From an uncultured Pelagibacteraceae bacterium (GTDB taxonomy: Bacteria; Pseudomonadota; Alphaproteobacteria; Pelagibacterales; Pelagibacteraceae), in the NCBI GenBank assembly GCA_902568875.1, contig CACFSG010000003.1, positions 1 through 64,000 of the forward strand: a stretch of 64,000 nucleotides of DNA, read 5' to 3'. Positions 10,975 to 20,573 of this stretch are shown here, in pieces. Under the pieces are notes generated by a model, which saw only the letters and a program-made list of their open reading frames with translations, did not search any database and was not told where the DNA came from. Position 1 is the stretch's first letter, and each line of letters opens with the position of its first letter. The position numbers and the translations under genes are program-made.

Positions 10975-11532
10975 ATGAAAAAAGTAAGTTTTACAGAAAT
11001 GAAAAAAGGAACTAAAGAAGACTATCTTTTTTTAGATAAAAATGAAAAAGATTTTGCAAGTAAAACTGCAGAAAGAATACTTAATTTCATGTCAGGGCTT
11101 ACAGAAACATTGGAAGGATATCAAATTTCAAGATTAGAACACTCACTTCAAAGTGCTACTAGAGCTTATAATAATGGTGAAAATGAGGAAATGATTGTTG
11201 CAGCTTTATTGCATGATATTGGAGATGAATTGGCTCCAATGAATCATTCAGAATATGCCGCAGCAATTCTTAAACCATATGTGACAGAAAAAACCCACTG
11301 GATTATTGAAAAACATGGAGAATTTCAAATGTTTTATTATGCGCACCATTTGGGTGGAGATAAAAATAAAAGAGATAAATATAAAGGTCATAAATATTAT
11401 CAAGATACTATAAATTTTTGCGAAAAATATGACCAAAATTCATTTGATCCTAATTATAAATCTTTTCCATTAAAATTTTTTGAACCGATGGTTAAAAAAA
11501 TTTTTTCAAGAAAGCCGTATTCTTTACTTTAA
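10975..11532 (+). CDS. HD-domain protein, possibly of the PhnZ/MIOX-type diiron oxygenase group
   Basis: Metal-ligand pattern H (EHSLQSA) / HD (ALLHDIGDE) / H (MNHSEYAA) / H (YYAHHLGG) / D (FCEKYDQNSFDP). Confidence 0.65.
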   Translation: MKKVSFTEMKKGTKEDYLFLDKNEKDFASKTAERILNFMSGLTETLEGYQISRLEHSLQSATRAYNNGENEEMIVAALLHDIGDELAPMNHSEYAAAILKPYVTEKTHWIIEKHGEFQMFYYAHHLGGDKNKRDKYKGHKYYQDTINFCEKYDQNSFDPNYKSFPLKFFEPMVKKIFSRKPYSLL

Positions 11533-11544
11533 ATTTATTAATGT

Positions 11545-12405
11545 GTGAATAATTTAACAAATCAACAAAAAGGTTCATTGCTTGCTTTTATAGCGGTAAT
11601 TTTTATCACACCAGATTCATTGTTTATTAGACTTTCTAATATTGATACTTGGGGACTAGTTTTTTACAGAGGAATCATTCCTTTTATAACTGTATTTTTA
11701 GGAATGCTATTAATTTATAAATTAAATTTTTTCAAAATTCTTTTTTCAAGTGGTTACCACGGACTTATTTATATAGGCACTTTTAGTATAACAAATATTA
11801 CTTTTGTAGTTTCAATACAAAATACCAATGTAGCAAATACGCTGGTAATGATTGCTACTGCGCCAGTATTATCGGCTATTCTTGGCGCAATTTTTCTAAA
11901 AGAACCACCAGATAAAAAAACATGGATCTCAATAATTATTACTTTTTTAGCGGTTATTTATATTTTTTTCGATTCTATTAAATTGGGTAATTTTTATGGA
12001 GATATTTTAGGATTTGTTACTGCTATTGGTTTGGCAGTAGGTGCTGTTACAATAAGATCTGCTAAATCCAAAAATTTAGTTCCAGCCGCTGTAGTTGGAA
12101 AATTATTAGTAGCAACTTTCGCATTATTATTTGTTGAAAGTTTCATACTTGCTGAAAATGATCTTATAATAGTCCCTTTAATGTGTATTCTGTGTGTTGC
12201 AATACCCTTTGTACTAGTAACTATTGCACCAAGATTTATACCTGCTGCTGAGGTTAATCTATTTTTCTTGTTAGAAACCATTATAGGTCCTATTTGGGTT
12301 TGGTTAATAATTAAAGAACAACCAAGTATAGAGACCCTTCAAGGAGGCGTTGTTATAATAGCTACCATTGCAGTCCACTCATTTTTAAAGCTTAGAAAAT
12401 CTTAA
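11545..12405 (+). CDS. EamA/DMT family transporter (GTG start)
   Basis: About ten hydrophobic segments, internal duplication, PAAEVNLFFLLETIIGPIWVWL signature. Confidence 0.85.
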   Translation: MNNLTNQQKGSLLAFIAVIFITPDSLFIRLSNIDTWGLVFYRGIIPFITVFLGMLLIYKLNFFKILFSSGYHGLIYIGTFSITNITFVVSIQNTNVANTLVMIATAPVLSAILGAIFLKEPPDKKTWISIIITFLAVIYIFFDSIKLGNFYGDILGFVTAIGLAVGAVTIRSAKSKNLVPAAVVGKLLVATFALLFVESFILAENDLIIVPLMCILCVAIPFVLVTIAPRFIPAAEVNLFFLLETIIGPIWVWLIIKEQPSIETLQGGVVIIATIAVHSFLKLRKS

Positions 12406-12463
12406 GCTTGTCACAATTAAGACTTGATTTACTAATACATCGCGAATAGTTACAGCAATTATT

Positions 12464-13792
12464 ATGAATAAGGTTTTAAAAAATTCTTGGGCATTATTTT
12501 TAGGTATGGGAGGCATAATGATGGCCTATGGCTTTCAAAGTTCTCTTCTAGGAGTACGAGCTGTTCAAGAAGAATTTACTCTAACTGCTACTGGTTTTTT
12601 AATGTCTGGGTATTTTATAGGATACTTCATTGGGGCAGCAACGATACCAAATATAATTTCAAGAGTTGGTCATATTAGAGTCTTTGCTGCTTTTGCATCA
12701 TTATCATCTTTAGTTATTTTAATTCATGCTATTTTAATAAGTCCATTTATTTGGTTTTTATTAAGAGTCTTAACTGGAATAAGTATGGTTTGTATTTATA
12801 CAGTTGCAGAGAGTTGGTTAAACGATAGATCAAGTAATAAAAATAGAGGAAGTGTATTATCTATTTATATGGTTACACTTTATGGGTCTGTGGGTATTGG
12901 TATGTTTTTACTTAACTTTAGTACTCCAAAAAATTTTGAACCTTTTATTTTAATTTCCGTTATTACGTCGATAGCTTTAATTCCTATTTTGCTAACAAAA
13001 AAGAAACCACCAAATTTTAAAAAAATTGAAGCTATGACTTTAAAAAATCTTTATAAGTCTTCTCCTTTCGGAGCAATAAGTTCTTTTTTTTATGGAACTA
13101 TTCAATCTGCATTATTTACTTTACTAGCAGTTTATGCAACGTCAATGAATTTTACAATTTTAGAAATATCAATAGTAACATTTTTATTAGCTATTTCTGG
13201 AGCTATAGCTCAGTTTCCAATTGGAAAATTTTCAGATTTATATGATAGAAGAAAAATTTTAATTTTTTCTACTTTTGGTGCAGCAATATTTGCTATCATA
13301 GCAATTCAAGTATCACAACAAATGTACATGCCTGGTGATCTTGCAACAAGTAAATTTTGGTTTTATGTTTTCTTTATTTTATTTTCTTTTTGTAGTTTGC
13401 CAATGTTTTCTTTAATTTTAGCACATACCAATGATTATATTCCAAAAGAAAAATTTGTTGCTGCTGGTGCTGGTCTTCAATTCTTATTTGGTTTAGGAGC
13501 AATGAGTGGTCCTTTTTTATGCTCAATATTTATGAATATTATTGGTCCAAACGGATTTTTTATATTCTTATTTTTCTTTCACTCTGTGATTGGAGTGTTC
13601 GGAATTTATAGAATGAAAGTAAGACCAACAGTTGATAACCCTGACTCACAATTCGTTGCCATGCCTCAAACAATTACACCTGCTGGAATTGAGCTAAATC
13701 CAACTACTGAACATATAGAAGAACCTTATTCCGAAAAAGTTAAAGAAATATTGGAAAGAAAAGGCGTAAAATATAAAAAAAATGATAATTAA
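12464..13792 (+). CDS. Major facilitator superfamily transporter
   Basis: About 12 TM segments; FSDLYDRRKILI loop 8-9-type motif; RVLTGISMVCIYTVAESWLNDRSSNKNRG. Confidence 0.85.
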   Translation: MNKVLKNSWALFLGMGGIMMAYGFQSSLLGVRAVQEEFTLTATGFLMSGYFIGYFIGAATIPNIISRVGHIRVFAAFASLSSLVILIHAILISPFIWFLLRVLTGISMVCIYTVAESWLNDRSSNKNRGSVLSIYMVTLYGSVGIGMFLLNFSTPKNFEPFILISVITSIALIPILLTKKKPPNFKKIEAMTLKNLYKSSPFGAISSFFYGTIQSALFTLLAVYATSMNFTILEISIVTFLLAISGAIAQFPIGKFSDLYDRRKILIFSTFGAAIFAIIAIQVSQQMYMPGDLATSKFWFYVFFILFSFCSLPMFSLILAHTNDYIPKEKFVAAGAGLQFLFGLGAMSGPFLCSIFMNIIGPNGFFIFLFFFHSVIGVFGIYRMKVRPTVDNPDSQFVAMPQTITPAGIELNPTTEHIEEPYSEKVKEILERKGVKYKKNDN

Positions 13793-13886
13793 TTTTATAA
13801 AAATAATCACTTTCAGGTTGTACCCAATTTAGTCAGATTTAATATTCAAGTAATAAAATTTATATTGAAAAATATTTTTTTCTCTA

Positions 13887-14645
13887 GTGAAATCAATAAA
13901 ATATAAAATGGTTAAAAGAAAAAAAAATACTTCAAAAACTTTAAAGAAAAATAATGGTTTAGCTAAGATAGCAACATTTACCACCAAATCTTTAAGTAAT
14001 GCTTATTCAAATTATAAAAAGAAAAAAGAACTTAGTAAAATTAAAGCTATAAAATTACAAAAACTTGAAGAAAAAAATCAATTCTTAAAAGAAAGAAAAG
14101 ATCTTAGAATTTGGGAAGAAAGACTTAATAAAGAAAGTAACAAAATCAGACTAAATGAAGAAGAATTAAGAATTAAAGAAAAAGAAATTAAATCTAAAGA
14201 AGAAAAACTAAGAATAGAAACTGATCGTTTAATAAAAAAAGACGAGGATTTAGTTCAAATTGCTAAAGAATTACGAAATAAAGAGAAAGAACTAAAATTA
14301 AAAGAGGAAGAACAAAGTAGAAAAGATATTGACTTACAAGTGAGAGAGGAAGAACAAAAAAATCTTGAACTAAAAGAAAAAAGAAGAAGAGAAAGAGCTT
14401 TAAAATTAATTAAACAAGAAGAAGAAAAACAAAAAGAATTAGAATATATAAAAATTAAAGAGTGGGAAGAAAAATTTGATAAAGAACAAAAAGCAAAAGA
14501 ACATCGAGAAAATTTAAGAGAACAAAGGCTTAGACAAAAAGAATTAGATAAAATAAGATCATTTGAAGAAGAAGAAAATTCAATAAAAAACAATATATCG
14601 TCTGGTTTAGAAAAATTTGATATAAACAAAACTAAAGAAAACTAA
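13887..14645 (+). CDS. Lys/Glu-rich coiled-coil protein of unknown function (GTG start; alternative ATG at 13908)
   Basis: Long uninterrupted heptad-like K/E/R/L-rich region after a basic N-terminus. Confidence 0.6.
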   Translation: MKSIKYKMVKRKKNTSKTLKKNNGLAKIATFTTKSLSNAYSNYKKKKELSKIKAIKLQKLEEKNQFLKERKDLRIWEERLNKESNKIRLNEEELRIKEKEIKSKEEKLRIETDRLIKKDEDLVQIAKELRNKEKELKLKEEEQSRKDIDLQVREEEQKNLELKEKRRRERALKLIKQEEEKQKELEYIKIKEWEEKFDKEQKAKEHRENLREQRLRQKELDKIRSFEEEENSIKNNISSGLEKFDINKTKEN

Positions 14646-14649
14646 AAAA

Positions 14650-15096
14650 TTAATCTAAAATTTCTATTTTATCTCCAGAATTAATCTTTGAAGATGATAA
14701 TATTTGACATCTAATTCCTCCTCTTTTAAAGAATTCTTTAAGAATATTGTCTTGATTTAACATCTCAGTCAAATGTTTGCAGGGTCTACATAAATCAATA
14801 ACTTCAACTTTAACATTTCCAATTAATAGTTTTTTTCCAACTAATTCATTTAATTTAATTCCTTTAGTCACAACATTTCTTCTAAAATCTATATAAGGAA
14901 TTTTTAAACCATATTTAATGTTATAATAATCAATATTTTCCGACTCAATTAATGACAACTGGCAATAAGGATCATTAAAATCTTTAAAATGTCTATCTCC
15001 AACAACTCCTTTATTTGTTAAAACATCGATTGAACTAACTTCATTTATTTTTTTATTGTTAGAATTGGCAATACCTAGTTTAAAAACTTTAGACAT
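14650..15096 (-). CDS. MOSC-domain protein
   Basis: GVVGDRHFKDFNDPYCQLSLIE, DFRRNVVTKGI, DLCRPCKHLTEML, RGGIRCQILSS. Confidence 0.8.
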   Translation of the reverse strand: MSKVFKLGIANSNNKKINEVSSIDVLTNKGVVGDRHFKDFNDPYCQLSLIESENIDYYNIKYGLKIPYIDFRRNVVTKGIKLNELVGKKLLIGNVKVEVIDLCRPCKHLTEMLNQDNILKEFFKRGGIRCQILSSSKINSGDKIEILD

Positions 15097-15136
15097 AATT
15101 AAATATTAATAATAAACTTATAATATTTATTGTTAA

Positions 15137-15364
15137 ATGAATAAAGAAAATGCTATCAAACTGTGGAAAATTATTCAGGAAGCTGGCGATTATTTGGCTG
15201 GACAATTGCCTGATCATCCAAATCACCCTAAAGGTCGAAACTCTTATGCTCATGTTGCTTTATGTGTTAAAGAAAAATTTGGTAATACTTATAAAGATAT
15301 TCCAGATGAAAAATTTAATGAAGTTTTAGAATATATAGAATTTCTAAAAAAAAATCCTAGTTAA
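15137..15364 (+). CDS. Small protein of unknown function
   Basis: 75 aa ORF filling a gap between oppositely oriented genes; codon-like composition. Confidence 0.5.
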   Translation: MNKENAIKLWKIIQEAGDYLAGQLPDHPNHPKGRNSYAHVALCVKEKFGNTYKDIPDEKFNEVLEYIEFLKKNPS

Positions 15365-15366
15365 TT

Positions 15367-16482
15367 TTATTGTTTAGGAAAATAATCTTTTAATTCTCCT
15401 TCTCTATAAACATCTGCTGTACAGCAGTGAAGTCCACCTCCAAAAGCATAAGCGTCTCTTAATTCAACAGGAATAACTTCCATTCCAAGTTTATCTAATT
15501 GTTCAGCTTGATATTTTTCACTTTTTTCAACACAAACTGTTTTTGGATCTAAAACTAAAACATTCATTGAAAGCCACACAGATGAATAACAAAGAGAAGG
15601 TGGTTTATTATGAGCAGGTTGTGCAGCATCAATTATTTCCCATCCATTTTTTTCAAATAACTTTCTTTGTTCCTTTGGAAGTTTTCTTTGTGGATTGTTT
15701 ATTATCAATCCCTCTTTTATTGGAGTAAAAGTTGCATCAATATGAATTGGGTAAGGATCTCCTGGAAAATTTACTGCATGTACTCTATGATCTTTATAAT
15801 GACGCTTAAGCCAATCTATTCCTTTTAAATTTGTGGTAAATCCGTGTTGAACAACTAAATCTTTACCAAATCTTAAAACATCAGCAGCATCAAATAATGG
15901 CTCTTCTTCAGTAGTTACAAAAAATTTATCTTCAGTCCATTGTAATCTTTTTTGAATTCCAATTTTATCTGAAAGGTAATCTTTTCGATAATCAGCATCA
16001 GTTAATCTTGGTTTTGGAGCAGATTCATGTCTCATATTAGGGTCTAAGTTATAATACTCTTTCAAAAGTGGTCGATAACAAAGATATTCAAACCATCTAC
16101 ATCTATAACTCATAGTTGCTTCTAATATTTCATTTCCAACAGTTAACAATACGTCTCTTGGAGGCATACAACCAAACATGGTTTCTGATTCCCAGTCAGG
16201 CGTTGATGTTTTTTGATTAAAATCTATTGGTGAAGGTCTATCTACTTTAATTCCACGTTTTATTAATATATTAGAAAAATCATCTAGCAATTGATTTGCT
16301 TTATCTACAGTATCCTTTGTTCTCGGACCAAACTGACCTCTCATGTCAGAATCTTCTGGAACTTTAGCATCTAATGCTGGCTCTGGAGCTGGAATACAAG
16401 TGCCATCAGCTCTTCCAACTATTACGTGCTTAAGTGGATCCCACTCATTCCAACTATTAACAATTATTTTGTCTTTGTTCAT
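15367..16482 (-). CDS. Glycine amidinotransferase (AGAT family); start placed at internal ATG 16482, ORF track start 16515
   Basis: NSWNEWDPLKHVIVGRADGTCIP, PSPIDFNQKTSTPDWES, MPPRDVLLTVGNEILEA, HIDATFTPI, AFGGGLHCCTADVYREG (catalytic Cys region). The 16482 ATG lies 1 nt after the creatinase stop and has an AGAG upstream. Confidence 0.9.
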   Translation of the reverse strand: MNKDKIIVNSWNEWDPLKHVIVGRADGTCIPAPEPALDAKVPEDSDMRGQFGPRTKDTVDKANQLLDDFSNILIKRGIKVDRPSPIDFNQKTSTPDWESETMFGCMPPRDVLLTVGNEILEATMSYRCRWFEYLCYRPLLKEYYNLDPNMRHESAPKPRLTDADYRKDYLSDKIGIQKRLQWTEDKFFVTTEEEPLFDAADVLRFGKDLVVQHGFTTNLKGIDWLKRHYKDHRVHAVNFPGDPYPIHIDATFTPIKEGLIINNPQRKLPKEQRKLFEKNGWEIIDAAQPAHNKPPSLCYSSVWLSMNVLVLDPKTVCVEKSEKYQAEQLDKLGMEVIPVELRDAYAFGGGLHCCTADVYREGELKDYFPKQ

Positions 16483-16483
16483 T

Positions 16484-17701
16484 TTACTCTTTAATAATAT
16501 TGTGTTCTGGTCCAAAAGGAAACTTAGTTATATTTTCTGTTTTATTTTTACCGATTACTAAAATATCATGTTCTCGGTATCCACCTGCACCAGCTTTTCC
16601 TTCAGGGATTAAAATCATTGGTTCCATTGATACGACCATATTTTCTTTTAAAACAGTATCAATATCTTCTCTAAGTTCTAAACCAGCTTCCCTGCCATAA
16701 AAATGTGATAAAACACCAAAAGAATGTCCATAGCCAAAAGTCCTATATTGTAAATATCCAAGCTCAGCGAAAAGTTCATTTAATTCATTACAAATATCTG
16801 AACATTTAACTCCAGGTTTAATTAGTTCCAATCCTCTTTTGTGAACTTTCACATTTGCTTCCCAAGCTTTTAATGATGCGTCATCAATTTTATTTAAAAA
16901 AAGAGTACGTTCTAAAGCCGTATAATATCCTGATATCATTGGGAAAGTGTTTAAAGATAAAATATCTCCATTTATTAACTTTCGATTTGTTTTTGGATTA
17001 TGAGCACCATCCGTATTAATTCCAGATTGAAACCAAACCCAAGTATCCATATATTCAGCATTTGGATAGGTTTTAGCAATCTCTCTTTCCATTTTGTCTC
17101 TCCCTGCAATAGCAATTTCTATTTCAGTTGCTCCCTCTTTAATATTTTTTACTATTTCTTGTCCTCCAATATCAGCAATTCTTGCTCCATTTTTTATAAT
17201 TTCTATTTCTTCGTTGGATTTTATCATTCTAAGTTTCATTAATTTTTTCGAAACATCTTTGAAAACTGAAAATGTAAAAATTGATCCAATTTTTTCCTTC
17301 ATGTCTAAAGTGACATGATCATTTTCTATTCCTATATTTTTTGGAGGATTATCTCTTCCAATAATTGAAACTATTGCTTTTAAAAAATTATCTCTTCTCC
17401 AATCTGTATAAATAACATTTTCACAATGAGATCTTCTCCAAGGTTGGCTGGCATCTATATTTGCTGAAATAGTAGAAATTTTATCATTAGTTACAACACA
17501 ACCATAAGGTCGACCAAAAGAACAATAAATAAATCCTGTATAATAAGCTATATTATGCATTGAAGTTAAAATAATCATATCCAGATTGTTTTTATCCATC
17601 GCTGATCTTAATTTACTTACTCTCTGATCATATTCTTTGTTTGAAAATGGAAGTTTTACTTTTTCACCATTTTTTAATTTAAAAAAATCAGGTCTTTCCA
17701 T
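16484..17701 (-). CDS. Creatinase (creatine amidinohydrolase)-like M24 family protein
   Basis: Full-length resemblance to Pseudomonas creatinase as I recall it: YCSFGRPYGCVVT, ISANIDASQPWRR, DTWVWFQSGINTDGAHNP, YYTALERTLF, QYRTFGYGHSFGVLSHFYGREAGLELREDIDTVL, VVSMEPMI, GAGGYREHDIL. Confidence 0.9.
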   Translation of the reverse strand: MERPDFFKLKNGEKVKLPFSNKEYDQRVSKLRSAMDKNNLDMIILTSMHNIAYYTGFIYCSFGRPYGCVVTNDKISTISANIDASQPWRRSHCENVIYTDWRRDNFLKAIVSIIGRDNPPKNIGIENDHVTLDMKEKIGSIFTFSVFKDVSKKLMKLRMIKSNEEIEIIKNGARIADIGGQEIVKNIKEGATEIEIAIAGRDKMEREIAKTYPNAEYMDTWVWFQSGINTDGAHNPKTNRKLINGDILSLNTFPMISGYYTALERTLFLNKIDDASLKAWEANVKVHKRGLELIKPGVKCSDICNELNELFAELGYLQYRTFGYGHSFGVLSHFYGREAGLELREDIDTVLKENMVVSMEPMILIPEGKAGAGGYREHDILVIGKNKTENITKFPFGPEHNIIKE

Positions 17702-17715
17702 AAATTTTTTAGAAT

Positions 17716-18621
17716 TTAATTAAGAGCAATATATCTCTTATTCCATCTCATGATAAGACTATAGTAAAAAAGTGATATAAAAAGAAAAAAACCACCAACT
17801 ATTGTATTTGTGGTTGGCACTTCATTTATTCCAAATAATGGCAACCATACCCAAAAAATTCCACCAATAACTTCTGTTAAGGATAACAAAGTTAATTCAG
17901 CTGCTGGAATTACTTTTGATCCAATAGAGTATAAAATTAAGCCTAAACATACTAAAGTACCGTGTAGTGAAAACATTGCACTATTATAACTTGTTGTAAA
18001 AAAAGGTTGTTTATTAATTAAAATCATAATTGTAGCTAAACTAAAACAAAATAGACCTGCTATAGCAACAGTAGTAAACTTGGGAGTTTCTTTTCTCCAT
18101 CTAAGTGTTACTGAAAATATAGAAAAACCAATAGAAGATGTAATTCCAAAAACAAATCCTATTAAAGAATTTTTTTCAGTATTGCCCATAGCCATAATTA
18201 TAATTCCCACTGTAGCAATAATGATTGATATCCAGACATTAATGCTAATTTTTTCTTTTAAAAACAAAAACGCTAATAAAGCTGTAAAGAAAGGCATTGC
18301 AGCTAAACATAAAAGTGTAATTGCTGCACTAGTATTTGTTATTGAATAAATAAATGAAATCATAGCAGTTCCAAGACCTACACCACCAACAAGCCCTGAT
18401 TTACCTATTTTTTTGTAATTTTTATAAAAATTTATTCCTTCTTCAAAATACAAATATAAATTTAAAATTATAAAAATAGTTAAACCTCTACTGAAAATAT
18501 ATTGCCATGGAACCAAATGTGGATCACTCATATATCTTACAACTAAAGGACCAAATGACCAAACTAGACCAGCAATCAAGACAATTGGTACAGCTATTTT
18601 TTCATTTTTAAGCTCAAGCAT
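17716..18621 (-). CDS. EamA/DMT family transporter
   Basis: About ten TM segments, VIPAAELTLLSLTEVIGGIFWVWLPLF signature; same strand as the creatinase/AGAT pair. Confidence 0.85.
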   Translation of the reverse strand: MLELKNEKIAVPIVLIAGLVWSFGPLVVRYMSDPHLVPWQYIFSRGLTIFIILNLYLYFEEGINFYKNYKKIGKSGLVGGVGLGTAMISFIYSITNTSAAITLLCLAAMPFFTALLAFLFLKEKISINVWISIIIATVGIIIMAMGNTEKNSLIGFVFGITSSIGFSIFSVTLRWRKETPKFTTVAIAGLFCFSLATIMILINKQPFFTTSYNSAMFSLHGTLVCLGLILYSIGSKVIPAAELTLLSLTEVIGGIFWVWLPLFGINEVPTTNTIVGGFFLFISLFYYSLIMRWNKRYIALN

Positions 18622-18672
18622 AAATTATCATTTAATTCTAATTAGTTTGAACTACAACAAAAATTATTTCTA

Positions 18673-19929
18673 TCATATTAAATTTTTATTTGAATAATTT
18701 TGAAAAAAACAATCTACAATTTCTCCCTTTTTAAATTTAGTTTTTCCAGAAGGTAACAAAATCCAGATATTTGATTGAACAAATGACTGAATTCTAAATG
18801 ACTCTTGACCTTTTAAAATTTGAACCTCGATTTTACCATTTTTAGTTGTATTAATTTTGCTTTTGATAAAACGGGTAAAATTTATTTTTTTATTAAACTC
18901 ATTTTTCAAGATTGCTTTCATAGGTTTTTCATCTTTAATTCCCAGTAAGCTTAGTAAATATGGATAAACAAAAAATCTAAAACAAGCTGCTGATGAAATT
19001 GGATTTCCTGGAAGACCAAAAATTGCTTTGGATTTTTTTTTAATTTTTGCAAATAAAATTGGTTTTCCAGGTCTTATTGCAACATTTTTAAAATAATTTG
19101 AAAGTTTAAATTTTTTAACAACAGCAGGTATAAAGTCAAATTTTCCAGCTGAAACCGCACCAGAAGTAAGAATAATATTAATTTTTGAATTAAACATTTT
19201 TTTTATTTCTTTTTTAAAAATTTTTTCATGCTTATCTCTTAATATTCCTCCATCTTTAAAATTAAACAAAAAATTTTCTTGTAATGATTTAATATAATAA
19301 CTGTTTGAATTTCTCACTTTCCAATTTGAGATTCTTTCTTGATTTGATATTTCATTGCCAGTTGAAAAAAACAATATGTTTGGTTTTTTTTTAACTTTAA
19401 TAAATTTAATACCTAATGTTTTTAAAGTTAAAATATGATTAGGTTGTAAAATAGTTCCTTTCTTTATCAACAAATCATTTTTTTTATAATCAGATCCTTT
19501 AAATCTTATATTTTGATTTTTTTTAATTTTTTTATTAATTACAATATATTCAGGTCTTTTTTTTTTATTAGGATAAAATACTATTTGCTCTATAGGTATA
19601 ATTGTATCAAAACCTTTTGGTATTATTCCACCTGTCATTATTTCTACAGTTTGAAATTTTTTTATTTTTTTATTTAATGGTTTATCACCTGCAGCAACTG
19701 TTCCTAAAATCTTAAATAATTTATTTTTTTTTTTACTTAAATTTTTGGTATCAATAGAGTTTATTGCATATCCATCAAAGGCAGAATTATTTCCTGCAGG
19801 ATTATCAACTTTACAAAAAATATTTGAAGCAGAAACTCTATTTAAACAATTGTCACTTTTTAAAATTTCATTACCAATTATAATTTTTGATTTTTTTAAT
19901 ATATTTTTTGATTGTTTATAACTAATCAT
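18673..19929 (-). CDS. moeA: Molybdopterin molybdotransferase MoeA
   Basis: NSAFDGYAINS, VEIMTGGIIPKGFDTIIPIEQ, FFSTGNEI, ILTSGAVSAGKFDF, IFGLPGNPISSAACFRFFVYP. Confidence 0.93.
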   Translation of the reverse strand: MISYKQSKNILKKSKIIIGNEILKSDNCLNRVSASNIFCKVDNPAGNNSAFDGYAINSIDTKNLSKKKNKLFKILGTVAAGDKPLNKKIKKFQTVEIMTGGIIPKGFDTIIPIEQIVFYPNKKKRPEYIVINKKIKKNQNIRFKGSDYKKNDLLIKKGTILQPNHILTLKTLGIKFIKVKKKPNILFFSTGNEISNQERISNWKVRNSNSYYIKSLQENFLFNFKDGGILRDKHEKIFKKEIKKMFNSKINIILTSGAVSAGKFDFIPAVVKKFKLSNYFKNVAIRPGKPILFAKIKKKSKAIFGLPGNPISSAACFRFFVYPYLLSLLGIKDEKPMKAILKNEFNKKINFTRFIKSKINTTKNGKIEVQILKGQESFRIQSFVQSNIWILLPSGKTKFKKGEIVDCFFQNYSNKNLI

Positions 19930-20530
19930 TGTTCATTATTTTTATTGCTTTTTCTAAATCTTCCTTAGTATTAATATTAAAAAAAGGGTCAATTTTTTTA
20001 TACTCAATATTGATTATACTTACACCAACTGAATTGGCCCATAATTCAACTTTTCTTTCACCTTTTAATAGATCAGATTCTAATTGATCCATTAAATCCA
20101 TAGACCATAATCCAAATATATTATGTCTTGTTTTTTTACTTTTAATAAAAAATAATTTGCTATCACTAATTTTAATATTTTTATAAAAATTTTTAAGTTC
20201 TTTTTTTTTAAAAAAAGGTGTGTCTGTAGGAAATGTTGAAATCCAATTATATTTTTTATTATTTTCCTTAACCCATTTCATTGCTGTAAAAACACCTCCT
20301 AATGGGCCCAATCCATTCTTAAAATCTTTAGTTAAAAAAATTTTATCAGAAGACATAAAATTAATTAAATTATTTGTTACTATTAAAGTCTCATTAAATT
20401 CATCAACTATTTCTGATAAAATATAATCTATTAATATTTTACCTTGTAATTTAACTTGGGACTTATCTTGACCAAATCTTTGTGACTTTCCACCTGCTAG
20501 CACTACTCCTAAAATCTTGTTATGATCCAT
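19922..20530 (-). CDS. mobA: Molybdenum cofactor guanylyltransferase MobA
   Basis: GVVLAGGKSQRFGQDKSQVKLQGK, GPLGGVFTAM, FPTDTPF. Confidence 0.92.
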   Translation of the reverse strand: MDHNKILGVVLAGGKSQRFGQDKSQVKLQGKILIDYILSEIVDEFNETLIVTNNLINFMSSDKIFLTKDFKNGLGPLGGVFTAMKWVKENNKKYNWISTFPTDTPFFKKKELKNFYKNIKISDSKLFFIKSKKTRHNIFGLWSMDLMDQLESDLLKGERKVELWANSVGVSIINIEYKKIDPFFNINTKEDLEKAIKIMNND

Positions 20531-20573
20531 TAAACAAAATATAAAACATTAAAATTTGTTTTAAAGATATATT

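Noticed and set aside
11248-12678. Small ORFs 11248-11436, 11994-12281 and 12487-12678
   Set aside because: Antisense or out-of-frame within HD-domain, EamA and MFS genes; no recognisable motifs.
14255-14629. Ser/Phe-rich minus-strand ORF of 124 aa
   Set aside because: Shadow of the K/E-rich coiled-coil gene (GAA/AAA codons read as TTC/TTT).
16484-17701. Assignment of the M24 protein as DMSP lyase DddP or Xaa-Pro peptidase
   Set aside because: Sequence follows creatinase along its whole length (TDGAHNP, YYTALERTLF, SFGVLSHFYGREAGLELREDIDTVL), which fits better than DddP or an aminopeptidase; a biochemical test is still needed.
15543-18349. Plus-strand ORFs within AGAT, creatinase and EamA genes (15543, 16343, 16500, 17000, 17094, 18080)
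   Set aside because: Antisense to confidently assigned enzymes and transporter.
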